From NCBI GenBank assembly GCA_017548525.1, contig JAFYZV010000227.1, positions 1 through 57,432 on the forward strand: a stretch of 57,432 nucleotides of DNA, read 5' to 3'. Position 1 is the first letter of the stretch, and every line of letters starts with the position of its first letter. The notes beneath the pieces are model-generated. The model ran no database searches and had not been told where the DNA came from. It was given only the letters and a program-made list of their open reading frames with translations. The translations under genes and the position numbers were made by a program. Shown here piece after piece: positions 15,730 to 23,178 of the stretch. Source of the stretch: Prevotella sp. (lineage in GTDB: Bacteria; Bacteroidota; Bacteroidia; Bacteroidales; Bacteroidaceae).

Positions 15730-16818
15730 GAAGAACTGCACACAGACGGGCTTGTCTACATGGACACCCTTGCGCATTTTCTTCAACAAGCCAGTTTGTT
15801 GGTTGCGTTGATATACCTGAAGGATATTGTCATCCCTGCAAGCGCAAAGCAGGAACTTGCCATTCGGTGTGATGCTGAATTGGCGGGGATGCTTGCCCGT
15901 CTCCTGATACCCCACCTTGCGAAGCTTGCCCGTCTCGGCATTCACGGCGAAGATAGCGATGCCATCATGTACCAATCGGCTGCTGGCATAGAGGAATTTT
16001 CCATCAGGCGAAAGGTGGATGTCTGCCCCACCCCGCCCATTGACGGTATCTGTGGAAATCTCTTGGATGGCATCCAACTCCCCTTCATTGTATCTGAATA
16101 CCGTGATACGGCTCGACAGTTCACCCATGAGATACATAAACCGCCCCTCATTGTCATAGACGAAATGGCGGGGACCCGTGCCGAGGCTCACCCTAATAGG
16201 CTTGAAGATACGTATGGAGTCGTCTTGGTTGTCAAGGCGGAGAATCTGGTCACCGCTGAAATCCGTCATGAAGATGAACCTACCATCGGGTGAAAACCGC
16301 GTACAATGAATGTGCGGCTCTTTCTGGCGCAACGTGTCAGGACCACCCCAGCTGCCTGTAGTCCATGTCACCACGCTGTCGAGTGCCGTTCCTTCGAGGA
16401 AGAACTCACTAATAGACCCACCCGAATAATTAGCCGTTAATACCATCTTGCCATCTGTTTCCACATAACATGGGTCTTCGCCCCCCGTGGGCATGGAATT
16501 GATGAGGCTCATCTTGCCCGTAGCCTTCTCGTAGGCAACGGCATAGACGCAAGCCGCCTCATCGTTGGTTTCCCCTACGGCATAAATGACGTTGCCATCT
16601 TCACTGAAAGTGAAATAAGAAGGATTGGTCAACTTAAACGATTGCTTGGACTTTGCCACGCCATTCTCTTGGTCAAACTTGAAAGAGTAAAGCCCATCGC
16701 TACTGCCATCAGTGTATGTACCCACCACCATGTCAATCATGTCTTCGTGCCTACTCTCCTCTTCACAAGAGACTACTATGAAAAGAAACAAGAAAGTAAC
16801 TATATATATCTTATTCAT
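15571..16818 (-). CDS. Lactonase-type seven-bladed beta-propeller lipoprotein
   Basis: A 415-residue exported protein. MNKIYIVTFLFLFIVVSC is a lipoprotein signal with Cys18. The rest is a PF10282-like propeller (6-phosphogluconolactonase or muconate-cyclase type) with VVGTYTDGSSDGLYSF, NPSYFTFSEDGNVIYAV, HCTRFSPDGRFIFMTD, GTGPRHFVYDNEGRFMYL, ADIHLSPDGKFLYASSR and HPRQFSITPNGKFLLCA repeats. The core ends near DKPVCVQFF (about 15735). The remaining 50 or so residues are the antisense of the permease gene, rich in charged and Trp residues, and do not resemble the family, so the original stop seems lost. Enzymatic activity is not provable from the sequence. Confidence 0.8.
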   Translation of the reverse strand: MNKIYIVTFLFLFIVVSCEEESRHEDMIDMVVGTYTDGSSDGLYSFKFDQENGVAKSKQSFKLTNPSYFTFSEDGNVIYAVGETNDEAACVYAVAYEKATGKMSLINSMPTGGEDPCYVETDGKMVLTANYSGGSISEFFLEGTALDSVVTWTTGSWGGPDTLRQKEPHIHCTRFSPDGRFIFMTDFSGDQILRLDNQDDSIRIFKPIRVSLGTGPRHFVYDNEGRFMYLMGELSSRITVFRYNEGELDAIQEISTDTVNGRGGADIHLSPDGKFLYASSRLVHDGIAIFAVNAETGKLRKVGYQETGKHPRQFSITPNGKFLLCACRDDNILQVYQRNQQTGLLKKMRKGVHVDKPVCVQFFSTLPSDDIDDHWRAYQWSDSIQWNDTPFPWQVTNKVAEQGDSSSRQDGHGEQ

Positions 16819-16840
16819 CCAAACGATTCGTTAGGGATGC

Positions 16841-16848
16841 CAAAAGTA
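16841..16848 (-). promoter_or_regulatory. -7 box of the lactonase-like gene
   Basis: TACTTTTG on the minus strand, 22 bases before the ATG at 16818, giving a leader of about 16 nt. It lies back-to-back with the promoter at 16923-16930. Confidence 0.55.
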
Positions 16849-16902
16849 AGAAAAAAATCGTTCTTAATCGAATTATTTGCAAAGATTTATCATTTATCAA
16901 AC

Positions 16903-16930
16903 TTGTTTTCACACATTTTTCTTACATTTG
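16903..16930 (+). promoter_or_regulatory. Promoter (-33 TTG, -7 TACATTTG) of the small membrane protein
   Basis: TTG at 16903-16905 and TACATTTG at 16923-16930 are separated by 17 bases. The start would be near 16937, 12 bases before the ATG at 16949. Confidence 0.6.
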
Positions 16931-16948
16931 CAGCAAAAACACAACAAT

Positions 16949-17293
16949 ATGGGCAATGACTTTGAGACTCTCTGGCATGAGCAAAAGAAAGAGATATTGA
17001 TGGCGAATGAGGAATATCGCCGCATCTTAGACAGTTATAAGATGAACAGTGGAGCCGACTGGCTGCTATTCGCCTTCCCCATTGTGGTAGCCATTGTCAT
17101 CCTCGAATGGTCACCAACGGGTAGGGAACTGGTCAACTGGCTGATTGCCGCCGTTGCCGCTATCATCACATTCGCTCTCTGTGTATGGGTAAAAACACTC
17201 ATCACAGGCAACCGTTCATTGGACGAAGTAGAGAAAGAGGTGAAGGAACAGTGCCGCATAAGATTTGAGAAGACAGGAAAATTGATAGATTAA
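16949..17293 (+). CDS. Small two-helix membrane protein of unknown function
   Basis: A 114-residue protein. A charged N-terminal stretch (about 1-35) is followed by two hydrophobic helices (about 37-55 WLLFAFPIVVAIVILEW and 62-83 LVNWLIAAVAAIITFALCVWV) and a basic/acidic C-terminal tail (SLDEVEKEVKEQCRIRFEKTG). I do not recognise the family. The ATG at 16949 is preferred to an in-frame upstream codon at 16877 because the promoter lies between them. It is monocistronic and convergent with hemW. Confidence 0.7.
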   Translation: MGNDFETLWHEQKKEILMANEEYRRILDSYKMNSGADWLLFAFPIVVAIVILEWSPTGRELVNWLIAAVAAIITFALCVWVKTLITGNRSLDEVEKEVKEQCRIRFEKTGKLID

Positions 17294-17342
17294 CCATAAT
17301 CAACTCCAACTTGGGGCATACTTCGTTTATCCACCAAGATGG

Positions 17343-18476
17343 TCAGACATACATCAAGTCGCTCATAATGGAATCGCTGACAAACAATCCCTTCCGTGTT
17401 AAGGCGATGCGACCATCATCGATGGCAAGCAATCCCTGGTCAATATGTTTCCGTGCTTGCCGCAACAAATACGTTTGATATTTCCCAGAAAGGATGTCCA
17501 ATGGTATTCCCTTGCGTGTTCGCAATACCGTAGTGACGGTATCATTGTAACGTAACTCATCCGTCAACACTTCTTTTTCAGCTGGTACCTCCCCACGAAG
17601 GATGCCATCCATGTATTGTTGAATGTCAGAGACATTCCATTGGCGGGTGTTGATGTCGTAAGAATGAGCCGCCGCCCCAAGTCCCAAGTACGGAATCCCT
17701 TGCCAATAGCTACCGTTATGGCGTGAACGGAAACATCGTCGAGGGTCGCTTTTAGCGAAATTACTAATCTCATAATGCTCATAGCCAGCAGCCTCTAACT
17801 TGTCGATTAGCATGTCATACATCTGCACACTCAATTCCTCTTCCTTCTCCATTTCATCCTTAGACCTACACCTTATTATATTATATAAAGGAGTTCCTTC
17901 CTCATACATAAGACTATATGCAGACAGATGCTCCACTTGTAGTGCCACCGCCTTACTCAAATCCTCTTCCCAATCTGCCAAAGTCTCATTAGGAAAGCCA
18001 AACATCAGGTCGATGCTGAGATTGTCAATGCCCGCCTCCCTCAGCCTCTTCACCGCCGTTGTTACCTGTGAAGAAGTATGCCTACGGCACAAGAAGCGTA
18101 GGCGGGTGTCGTTGAATGTTTGCACACCCATGCTCACTCGATTGACAGGTAACGCCCGCAACCCATCGGCAAACTCCTGGGTGATGTCATCAGGATTGCA
18201 TTCAATGGTTACCTCTGCATTTTCTTCCACCTTATATATATATAGTAGGTGTCTGAACAACTTCTCCAATTGCGATAACGTCAATTGGGAAGGAGTACCC
18301 CCTCCAAGATAAACCGTGGAAAAAGAACGAGGAGACCATACCTCGCTCCGTAACTCCATCTCTCGGCAGAGAGACTCGATGTAAGGATCACGCCTTTCGA
18401 GCAAAGTCGTAGAGTAAAAGCCACAATATATACAACGGCTCTTGCAAAACGGGATATGGATATAGATGCCAGCCAT
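17343..18476 (-). CDS. hemW: Radical SAM heme chaperone/coproporphyrinogen oxidase-like protein HemW
   Basis: A 377-residue radical SAM protein. The CxxxCxxC cluster motif is C11-C15-C18 in IHIPFCKSRCIYCGF. The central domain has the VYLGGGTPS motif. The SRHNGSYWQGIPYLGLGAAAHSY segment matches the HNxxYW heme-binding motif of HemW, and a C-terminal winged-helix-like HemN_C domain follows. HemW inserts or carries heme; older annotation as an oxygen-independent coproporphyrinogen III oxidase is probably wrong for this subgroup. The start at 18476 (MAGIYIHIP) is preferred over 18506 because the -7 box (18511-18504) is immediately upstream. Confidence 0.9.
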   Translation of the reverse strand: MAGIYIHIPFCKSRCIYCGFYSTTLLERRDPYIESLCREMELRSEVWSPRSFSTVYLGGGTPSQLTLSQLEKLFRHLLYIYKVEENAEVTIECNPDDITQEFADGLRALPVNRVSMGVQTFNDTRLRFLCRRHTSSQVTTAVKRLREAGIDNLSIDLMFGFPNETLADWEEDLSKAVALQVEHLSAYSLMYEEGTPLYNIIRCRSKDEMEKEEELSVQMYDMLIDKLEAAGYEHYEISNFAKSDPRRCFRSRHNGSYWQGIPYLGLGAAAHSYDINTRQWNVSDIQQYMDGILRGEVPAEKEVLTDELRYNDTVTTVLRTRKGIPLDILSGKYQTYLLRQARKHIDQGLLAIDDGRIALTRKGLFVSDSIMSDLMYV

Positions 18477-18503
18477 CAGACCAAAAAGACTATAGATTTG
18501 TCG

Positions 18504-18511
18504 CAAAAATA
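18504..18511 (-). promoter_or_regulatory. hemW -7 box
   Basis: TATTTTTG on the minus strand, 28 bases before the chosen ATG. The upstream in-frame codon at 18506 lies inside the box, which excludes the longer start. Confidence 0.6.
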
Positions 18512-18552
18512 CTAATAAGTCATAAAAGATGATTGGTTTTTTAAGATTTCTT

Positions 18553-18582
18553 TTGCCTATTCGTCAAAAAGTAGTAATTTTA
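18553..18582 (+). promoter_or_regulatory. Probable EF-G2 promoter
   Basis: TTG in TTTTGCC (18553-18555), then 19 bases, then TAATTTTA (18575-18582), which matches TAnnTTTG at seven of eight positions. The leader would be about 65 nt. Confidence 0.4.
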
Positions 18583-18654
18583 ACGGCGATATGCGAAATT
18601 GCATTCAAAAATCAATCGAATTGATTAACTAATAACAAATAAAACCAAACAACA

Positions 18655-20814
18655 ATGCGTATTTATCAAACAAACGAAATCAAGAACATCGCACTCATTG
18701 GCAGCGCGGGTTCCGGCAAGACCACTCTTGCCGAGGCCATGCTTTTTGAGAGTGGTATTATCAAACGCCGTGGAACTGTCGAAGGAAAGAACACGGTGAG
18801 TGATTATTTCCCCGTAGAACAGGAATATGGTTATTCGGTATTCCCAACCGTATTTCATGTGGAGTGGAACAACAAAAAGCTGAATATCATTGATTGTCCA
18901 GGGTCTGATGACTTCGTGGGCGGTGCCATCACGGCATTGAACGTAACCGACCAAGCAGTTATCGTGGTGAATGGGCAATATGGACCCGAGGTAGGTACCA
19001 TGAACGCCTTCCGTAACACGGAAAAGTTACAAAAGCCTGTCATCTTCTTGGTCAACCAACTCGACCGCGAGCATTGCGACTTCGACACAGTGGTATCAAA
19101 CTTACGTGAGACATTTGGGCAGAAGTGCGTGTTGGTGCAATATCCCGTCGCCACGGGTCCTGGATTCAACGCCGTCATTGACGTGCTGTTGATGAAAAAA
19201 TACAGCTGGAAACCCGAGGGGGGCGCACCCATCATTGAGGACATTCCCGCCGAGGAGATGGACAAGGCAGAAGAGCTACATGCCACCCTCGTGGAAGCTG
19301 CCGCAGGCAACGATGATGCCTTGATGGAGAAATTCTTTGAGGAGGAGAACCTTTCCGAGGACGAGATGCGTGAAGGTATCCGCAAGGGTCTTGTCACTCG
19401 TTCGATTTTCCCAGTATTCTGTGTATGTTCGGGCAAGGACATGGGTGTGCGTCGCTTGATGGAGTTCTTGGGTAACGTCGTGCCATTCGTGGATGACATG
19501 CCAAAGATTGCCAATGCCAATGGCGATGATATTGCTCCCGATGCCAATGGTCCAGAGTCCCTATTCTTCTTCAAGACAGGTATGGAGCCACATATCGGCG
19601 AAGTAACATACTTTAAGGTGATGAGCGGAACCGTGAAGCCTGGTGATGACTTGACAAACGCTGACCGTGGATCGAAGGAGCGCATGGGGCAGATTTTCGC
19701 TTGCGCCGGTGCCAACCGCATCCCCGTAGACGAGATGAAAGCCGGTGACATTGGCTGTACCGTAAAACTGAAAGACGTGAAGACAGGCAATACCCTGAAT
19801 GGAAAAGATTGTGACTGGAGCTTCAATTTCATCAAATATCCAAACTCCAAATATTCACGTGCCATCAAGGCTGTGAACACTTCTGACACAGAGAAGTTGA
19901 TGGCTGCCGTTCTCAAGATGCGCCAAGAAGACCCCACATGGGTTGTGGAGCAGTCGAAAGAACTCAAGCAAACCATCATTCATGGACAAGGCGAGTTCCA
20001 CCTACGCACACTGAAATGGCGCTTGGAGAACAATGAGAAGTTGCAGGTGAAATACGAAGAGCCGAAGATTCCCTATCGCGAAACCATCACCAAGATGGCA
20101 CGTGCCGACTATCGCCACAAGAAACAGTCGGGAGGCGCAGGACAGTTTGGCGAGGTTCACTTGATTTTGGAGCCTTACACAGAAGGAATGCCTGACCCAA
20201 CTGTTTACAAATTCAATGGCCAGGAGTTCAAGATGAACATCAAGGGTAAGGAGGAAATCGACCTCGAATGGGGTGGAAAACTCGTTTTCATTAACTCTGT
20301 GGTGGGTGGTGCTATTGACGCACGATTCATGCCCGCCATCCTGAAAGGTGTGATGGAACGCATGGAACAAGGTCCTCTGACCGGTTCATACGCCCGCGAC
20401 GTGCGTGTTATCGTCTATGATGGTAAGATGCACCCTGTGGATTCCAACGAACTTTCGTTCATGTTGGCAGCCCGCCAAGCATTCTCCGCTGCATTTAAGA
20501 ACGCTGGTCCGAAGATTCTGGAGCCAATCTATGACTTGGAAGTCCTCGTTCCCGCCGACTACATGGGTGACGTGATGAGTGACTTGCAGGGACGCCGCGC
20601 CATCATCATGGGCATGGACAGCGAGGCTGGTTACCAGAAACTGACCGCCAAAATTCCATTGAAGGAACTCTCCAGCTACTCCATCGCCTTAAGTTCTCTT
20701 ACTGGAGGTCGTGCTTCGTTCTCCACATCATTCTCCAGTTATGAACTTGTACCTAACGATATTCAGCAAACGCTTATTGCCGAGCATGAGGCAGAAGCTG
20801 CTGAAGAAGATTAA
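18655..20814 (+). CDS. Elongation factor G paralogue, EF-G2 type
   Basis: A 719-residue translational GTPase-like protein with all five EF-G domains. G1 reads GSAGSGKTT (residues 16-24) instead of the canonical AHIDAGKTT. G3 reads DCPGSDDF (80-87), so the catalytic His of DTPGHVDF is replaced by Ser84. G4 reads NQLD (134-137) rather than NKLD. Domain IV and V hallmarks (RADYRHKKQSGGAGQFGEVHL, GSYARDVRVIVYDGKMHPVDS, YELVPNDIQQTLI) are intact. A Bacteroides paralogue called EF-G2 has been reported to support translocation without GTPase activity under starvation; the substitutions here suggest the same class. It is not the housekeeping fusA, which would lie with ribosomal protein genes. Confidence 0.88.
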   Translation: MRIYQTNEIKNIALIGSAGSGKTTLAEAMLFESGIIKRRGTVEGKNTVSDYFPVEQEYGYSVFPTVFHVEWNNKKLNIIDCPGSDDFVGGAITALNVTDQAVIVVNGQYGPEVGTMNAFRNTEKLQKPVIFLVNQLDREHCDFDTVVSNLRETFGQKCVLVQYPVATGPGFNAVIDVLLMKKYSWKPEGGAPIIEDIPAEEMDKAEELHATLVEAAAGNDDALMEKFFEEENLSEDEMREGIRKGLVTRSIFPVFCVCSGKDMGVRRLMEFLGNVVPFVDDMPKIANANGDDIAPDANGPESLFFFKTGMEPHIGEVTYFKVMSGTVKPGDDLTNADRGSKERMGQIFACAGANRIPVDEMKAGDIGCTVKLKDVKTGNTLNGKDCDWSFNFIKYPNSKYSRAIKAVNTSDTEKLMAAVLKMRQEDPTWVVEQSKELKQTIIHGQGEFHLRTLKWRLENNEKLQVKYEEPKIPYRETITKMARADYRHKKQSGGAGQFGEVHLILEPYTEGMPDPTVYKFNGQEFKMNIKGKEEIDLEWGGKLVFINSVVGGAIDARFMPAILKGVMERMEQGPLTGSYARDVRVIVYDGKMHPVDSNELSFMLAARQAFSAAFKNAGPKILEPIYDLEVLVPADYMGDVMSDLQGRRAIIMGMDSEAGYQKLTAKIPLKELSSYSIALSSLTGGRASFSTSFSSYELVPNDIQQTLIAEHEAEAAEED

Positions 20815-20838
20815 GGATAAGTTGATAATCACTATCAA

Positions 20839-20875
20839 GGGGAGCATTCCTATTCTTATGGGATGCTCCCTCTTT
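20839..20875 (+). terminator. Terminator of the EF-G2 gene
   Basis: GGGGAGCATTCC, a 9-base loop, GGGATGCTCCC, then TCTTTT. It begins 24 bases after the stop. Confidence 0.8.
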
Positions 20876-20950
20876 TCATACATACAAGCCTATGTGAAAC
20901 ATGAAAAAAGGAATCATTTATTTTTTTCTGTATATTTTTTATGAATTATT

Positions 20951-20981
20951 TTGGATAATATGAATTTATTTATTACTTTTG
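20951..20981 (+). promoter_or_regulatory. Promoter of micro-peptide gene 1
   Basis: TTG in ATTTTGGATA (20951-20953), a 20-base spacer, and TACTTTTG (20974-20981). The same ATTTTGGATA box recurs before peptide gene 3. Confidence 0.65.
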
Positions 20982-21026
20982 CAACGTAATTGAATACGAA
21001 TACGAATCAAAACATAAATATTCATC

Positions 21027-21185
21027 ATGAAAATTTACGAAAAACCCTACACAAAAGAAATGGAGATTGAATCGGATGAAGTCTTGGCTGGGTCACAATT
21101 TATTGATGACGATAACGGCAATGAAGATTATCCCACAGGTGGTGAAGGAAACGATGCTCCAGCAAAGTTTGACGTGTGGGGATAA
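21027..21185 (+). CDS. Micro-peptide 1, acidic, precursor-like
   Basis: A 52-codon ORF with its own good promoter and the leader end ATATTCATCATGAAAA that is shared with peptide 3. The product starts MKIYEKPYTKEMEIESDEV, continues LAGS, and then has a strongly acidic, Gly/Asn/Asp-rich C-terminal half ending DVWG. The N-terminal pattern MKxYE(K/R)PxxKExExE followed by (L/C)A(G/S) is the same as in the two peptides downstream. It resembles the leader-plus-core layout of small precursor peptides, but no modifying enzyme or exporter is adjacent. A perfect palindrome GGGATAATTATCCC (21179-21192) overlaps the stop. Function unknown. Confidence 0.65.
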   Translation: MKIYEKPYTKEMEIESDEVLAGSQFIDDDNGNEDYPTGGEGNDAPAKFDVWG

Positions 21186-21192
21186 TTATCCC
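21179..21192. repeat. 14-bp perfect palindrome at the stop of micro-peptide 1
   Basis: GGGATAATTATCCC includes the TAA stop (21183-21185). It has no loop and no T-tract, so it is more like a binding site or an RNA-end stabilising structure than a terminator. Confidence 0.6.
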
Positions 21193-21269
21193 TATCGTCA
21201 TTGACCTTTCTTAACGGCATTATTGCATTATATATATATAATTAGTACAAACTTTAATATTAAAGGATC

Positions 21270-21374
21270 ATGAAAAAGTACGAAAGACCAGAAATCAAAG
21301 AGATTGAACTCGAGGTTCTTCCTTTGTGTGCTTCTGACGTTGAGCCACAAGACCCAACGGGTGAAAATTGGTAA
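21270..21374 (+). CDS. Micro-peptide 2 (tandem copy)
   Basis: A 34-codon ORF starting MKKYERPEIKEIELEVLPL, with CAS at residues 20-22 and the end TGENW. It is 96% identical in DNA to micro-peptide 3: two silent third-position changes and one replaced codon (AAT versus GGA). AAAGGA (21262-21267) is a possible ribosome-binding site. It has no TAnnTTTG box of its own, and no terminator separates it from peptide 1, so the two may form one transcript that ends at the hairpin 21399-21429. Function unknown. Confidence 0.65.
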   Translation: MKKYERPEIKEIELEVLPLCASDVEPQDPTGENW

Positions 21375-21398
21375 AATCTCTAAAGGACTTGAGAATGA

Positions 21399-21429
21399 AG
21401 TCGTGAGTTTCGTACTCACGACTTTTTTA
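21399..21429 (+). terminator. Terminator of micro-peptide 2
   Basis: AGTCGTGAGT-TTCGT-ACTCACGACT is a perfect 10-bp stem followed by TTTTTTA. It covaries with the terminator of peptide 3 (T21401-A21421 here, C-G there). Confidence 0.85.
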
Positions 21430-21470
21430 TATTACAACCTTAACCAGTAGAATCATTTTTGTAAAATATT

Positions 21471-21500
21471 TTGGATAGTAATTTTATTTTATTATCTTTG
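21471..21500 (+). promoter_or_regulatory. Promoter of micro-peptide 3
   Basis: TTG in ATTTTGGATA (21471-21473), a 19-base spacer, then TATCTTTG (21493-21500). Layout and flanks match the promoter of peptide 1. Confidence 0.65.
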
Positions 21501-21545
21501 CAGCGATAAATAAGAAAAGTTGAAACCATAACATTTATATTCATC

Positions 21546-21650
21546 ATGAAAAAGTACGAAAGACCAGAAATCAAAGAGATTGAACTTGAGGTTCTTCCTT
21601 TGTGTGCTTCTGACGTTGAACCACAAGACCCAACGGGTGAAGGATGGTAA
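21546..21650 (+). CDS. Micro-peptide 3 (tandem copy)
   Basis: A 34-codon ORF, identical in protein to micro-peptide 2 except for one residue (end TGEGW instead of TGENW). It has a complete promoter, the ATATTCATCATG start context of peptide 1, and its own terminator. One Cys (residue 20), one C-terminal Trp and many acidic residues are present. The silent-heavy difference pattern between copies argues for selection on the peptide. It precedes the sugar-isomerase operon but is separated from it by a terminator and a new promoter. Confidence 0.65.
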   Translation: MKKYERPEIKEIELEVLPLCASDVEPQDPTGEGW

Positions 21651-21675
21651 ACAATGTCTAAAGGACTTAAGAATG

Positions 21676-21710
21676 AAGCCGTGAGCAACAAACTCACGGC
21701 TTTTTTATTT
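21676..21710 (+). terminator. Terminator of micro-peptide 3
   Basis: AAGCCGTGAG-CAACAAA-CTCACGGCTT followed by TTTTATTTTTT. Homologous to the 21399 hairpin, with a compensatory base-pair change. Confidence 0.85.
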
Positions 21711-21731
21711 TTTCATATCAATATTTTTTTC

Positions 21732-21739
21732 TATCTTTG
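21732..21739 (+). promoter_or_regulatory. -7 box of the sugar-isomerase operon
   Basis: TATCTTTG, 69 bases before the ATG at 21808. No other promoter is obvious before 30690, so it probably drives the whole operon. Confidence 0.55.
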
Positions 21740-21807
21740 TCAGCAGAATCAAACGCTTTGAGACAACTACAATCAAAACATTTCTTCAAGAAAAAAGATA
21801 CAAAAAC

Positions 21808-23178
21808 ATGAAAGAGAAAGCAATGAACGTAAAACTTGTGGTGCGCCCCATCGTGGGATGTCTCACACACTCACATTTCTGGGAAGGGCCATGCCGTGCA
21901 GGGTATGCAAAAGACATGACCCCCGAAGCAGAAGATGCCGCCGCCACCGCCGCCCTTGAACAAGCCAAGGAGATATTGAAGGGTGCAACACCCGAGATAG
22001 AGATGCTTCCCGCCATTGACGCTCGTTACGACGAGAAGTTCGTCGTGAGTCGTGAAATCTATACACAGATAGAGGAAGACCTCGACCGTGTGGACTTCTT
22101 CCTTTGCATGAATTGGCGTATACCTAAACTGGAACGGTATCACAAGACGGTGGTCATCATGCAAAACGGCAACGAGGGGATTGATTTTGCCGCTTACTGC
22201 CGTTCGATAGGCATAGAAGCATACGTTTGCATGGACCTCCAAGACCTCAACGAAATTGCTCATGCCCTATGGGTGAGGAAGGTGGTTGCTAACACACGTG
22301 CTTTGGTTTTAACACATGGTTCTATGCCAACATTTGGCTTGCAGAGTGTTATCCGTGACCCCGAACTGATTCGTCAATGTTATGGTATGGAAATCGTGAA
22401 GTTGCCATTCCGTGACATCTTCCAATATATGGATGAAGTGACAAATGAAGAAGCTCGTCCCATCGCCGAGAGAATCATCGGCGGGTCGTTGGAGACCAAG
22501 GTCAACAAAGACTGGTTTATCAACGACATCAAGTATTACTTAGCTGCCAAGAAGATGATGGATGTCTATGATTGCAACGCCTTCTCCACGGCATGTCATG
22601 AATTATGCACATCGGAAATCCCACAAAACCGAAAGTTCACGCCTTGTGTCTGCCATTCCTTGCTCAAAGACGAAGGCTATCCCAGCGGTTGCGAGGAAGA
22701 CTTGAATGCCTTGCTTGCCATGACCATCATGCAAGCGACAGCCATGCGTCCTGCTTTCATGGGCAATCCTAATATGGAAACCGATGAGCTATTGCGCATC
22801 CACCATGCCGTACCCGCCCTTTGCATGAACGGCTATGGCACGAAACCGTTGAAATACAAGCTATGGGCATTCACGGGACAAGGCTTTGGTGGTAAGTTGC
22901 AAGTGGATTTTACACAAAACGAAGACCAATATATCACATTAGGTCGTTTTAATCCTATGGCTGACACCATCAGTATCAAACGTGGAGAGGTTCTGAAATC
23001 CGAATTTGATGCCGTTTATTGTTCGCCATATTATTACATCAAGATGAACGATGCGCGTGGTTTCATGCATCAATTAGCAGGATATGGTCATCATCAAGTG
23101 CTCATCTTCGGTGATTATACCAAGATGATACACCTAATCGGTGAGGTAATGGGCTTTAAAGTCATGGAACACAAATGA
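21808..23178 (+). CDS. L-fucose/L-arabinose isomerase-family protein
   Basis: A 456-residue cytoplasmic protein of the FucI/AraA sugar-isomerase superfamily. Visible features are an N-terminal Rossmann-like half with a PAIDARYDEKFVVSREIYTQIEEDLDRVDFFLCMNW region, a Cys-rich central part (NAFSTACHELCTSEIPQNRKFTPCVCHSLLKDEGYPSGCEEDLNALL, with the family's DGxxxGCExDL-like site) and a C-terminal half with the HHAVPALCMNGYG region. It would interconvert an aldose and a ketose; the sugar cannot be read from the sequence. A second ATG five codons in (21823) is an alternative start. First gene of a run with 4-base overlaps. Confidence 0.75.
   Translation: MKEKAMNVKLVVRPIVGCLTHSHFWEGPCRAGYAKDMTPEAEDAAATAALEQAKEILKGATPEIEMLPAIDARYDEKFVVSREIYTQIEEDLDRVDFFLCMNWRIPKLERYHKTVVIMQNGNEGIDFAAYCRSIGIEAYVCMDLQDLNEIAHALWVRKVVANTRALVLTHGSMPTFGLQSVIRDPELIRQCYGMEIVKLPFRDIFQYMDEVTNEEARPIAERIIGGSLETKVNKDWFINDIKYYLAAKKMMDVYDCNAFSTACHELCTSEIPQNRKFTPCVCHSLLKDEGYPSGCEEDLNALLAMTIMQATAMRPAFMGNPNMETDELLRIHHAVPALCMNGYGTKPLKYKLWAFTGQGFGGKLQVDFTQNEDQYITLGRFNPMADTISIKRGEVLKSEFDAVYCSPYYYIKMNDARGFMHQLAGYGHHQVLIFGDYTKMIHLIGEVMGFKVMEHK

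Noticed and set aside
15495-15872. Plus-strand ORF crossing the permease-lactonase junction
   Set aside because: It is out of frame with the permease and shows no ATPase motifs, so it is not the missing transporter ATPase.
18855-19979. 374-codon minus-strand ORF inside the EF-G2 gene
   Set aside because: Antisense shadow of a well-conserved translation factor gene; low-complexity Ser/Thr/Pro composition.
21027-21650. RiPP biosynthetic cluster
   Set aside because: The peptides look like precursors, but no radical SAM maturase, cyclodehydratase, lanthipeptide synthetase, peptidase-exporter or immunity gene lies nearby. hemW is a heme chaperone-type protein and is not linked.
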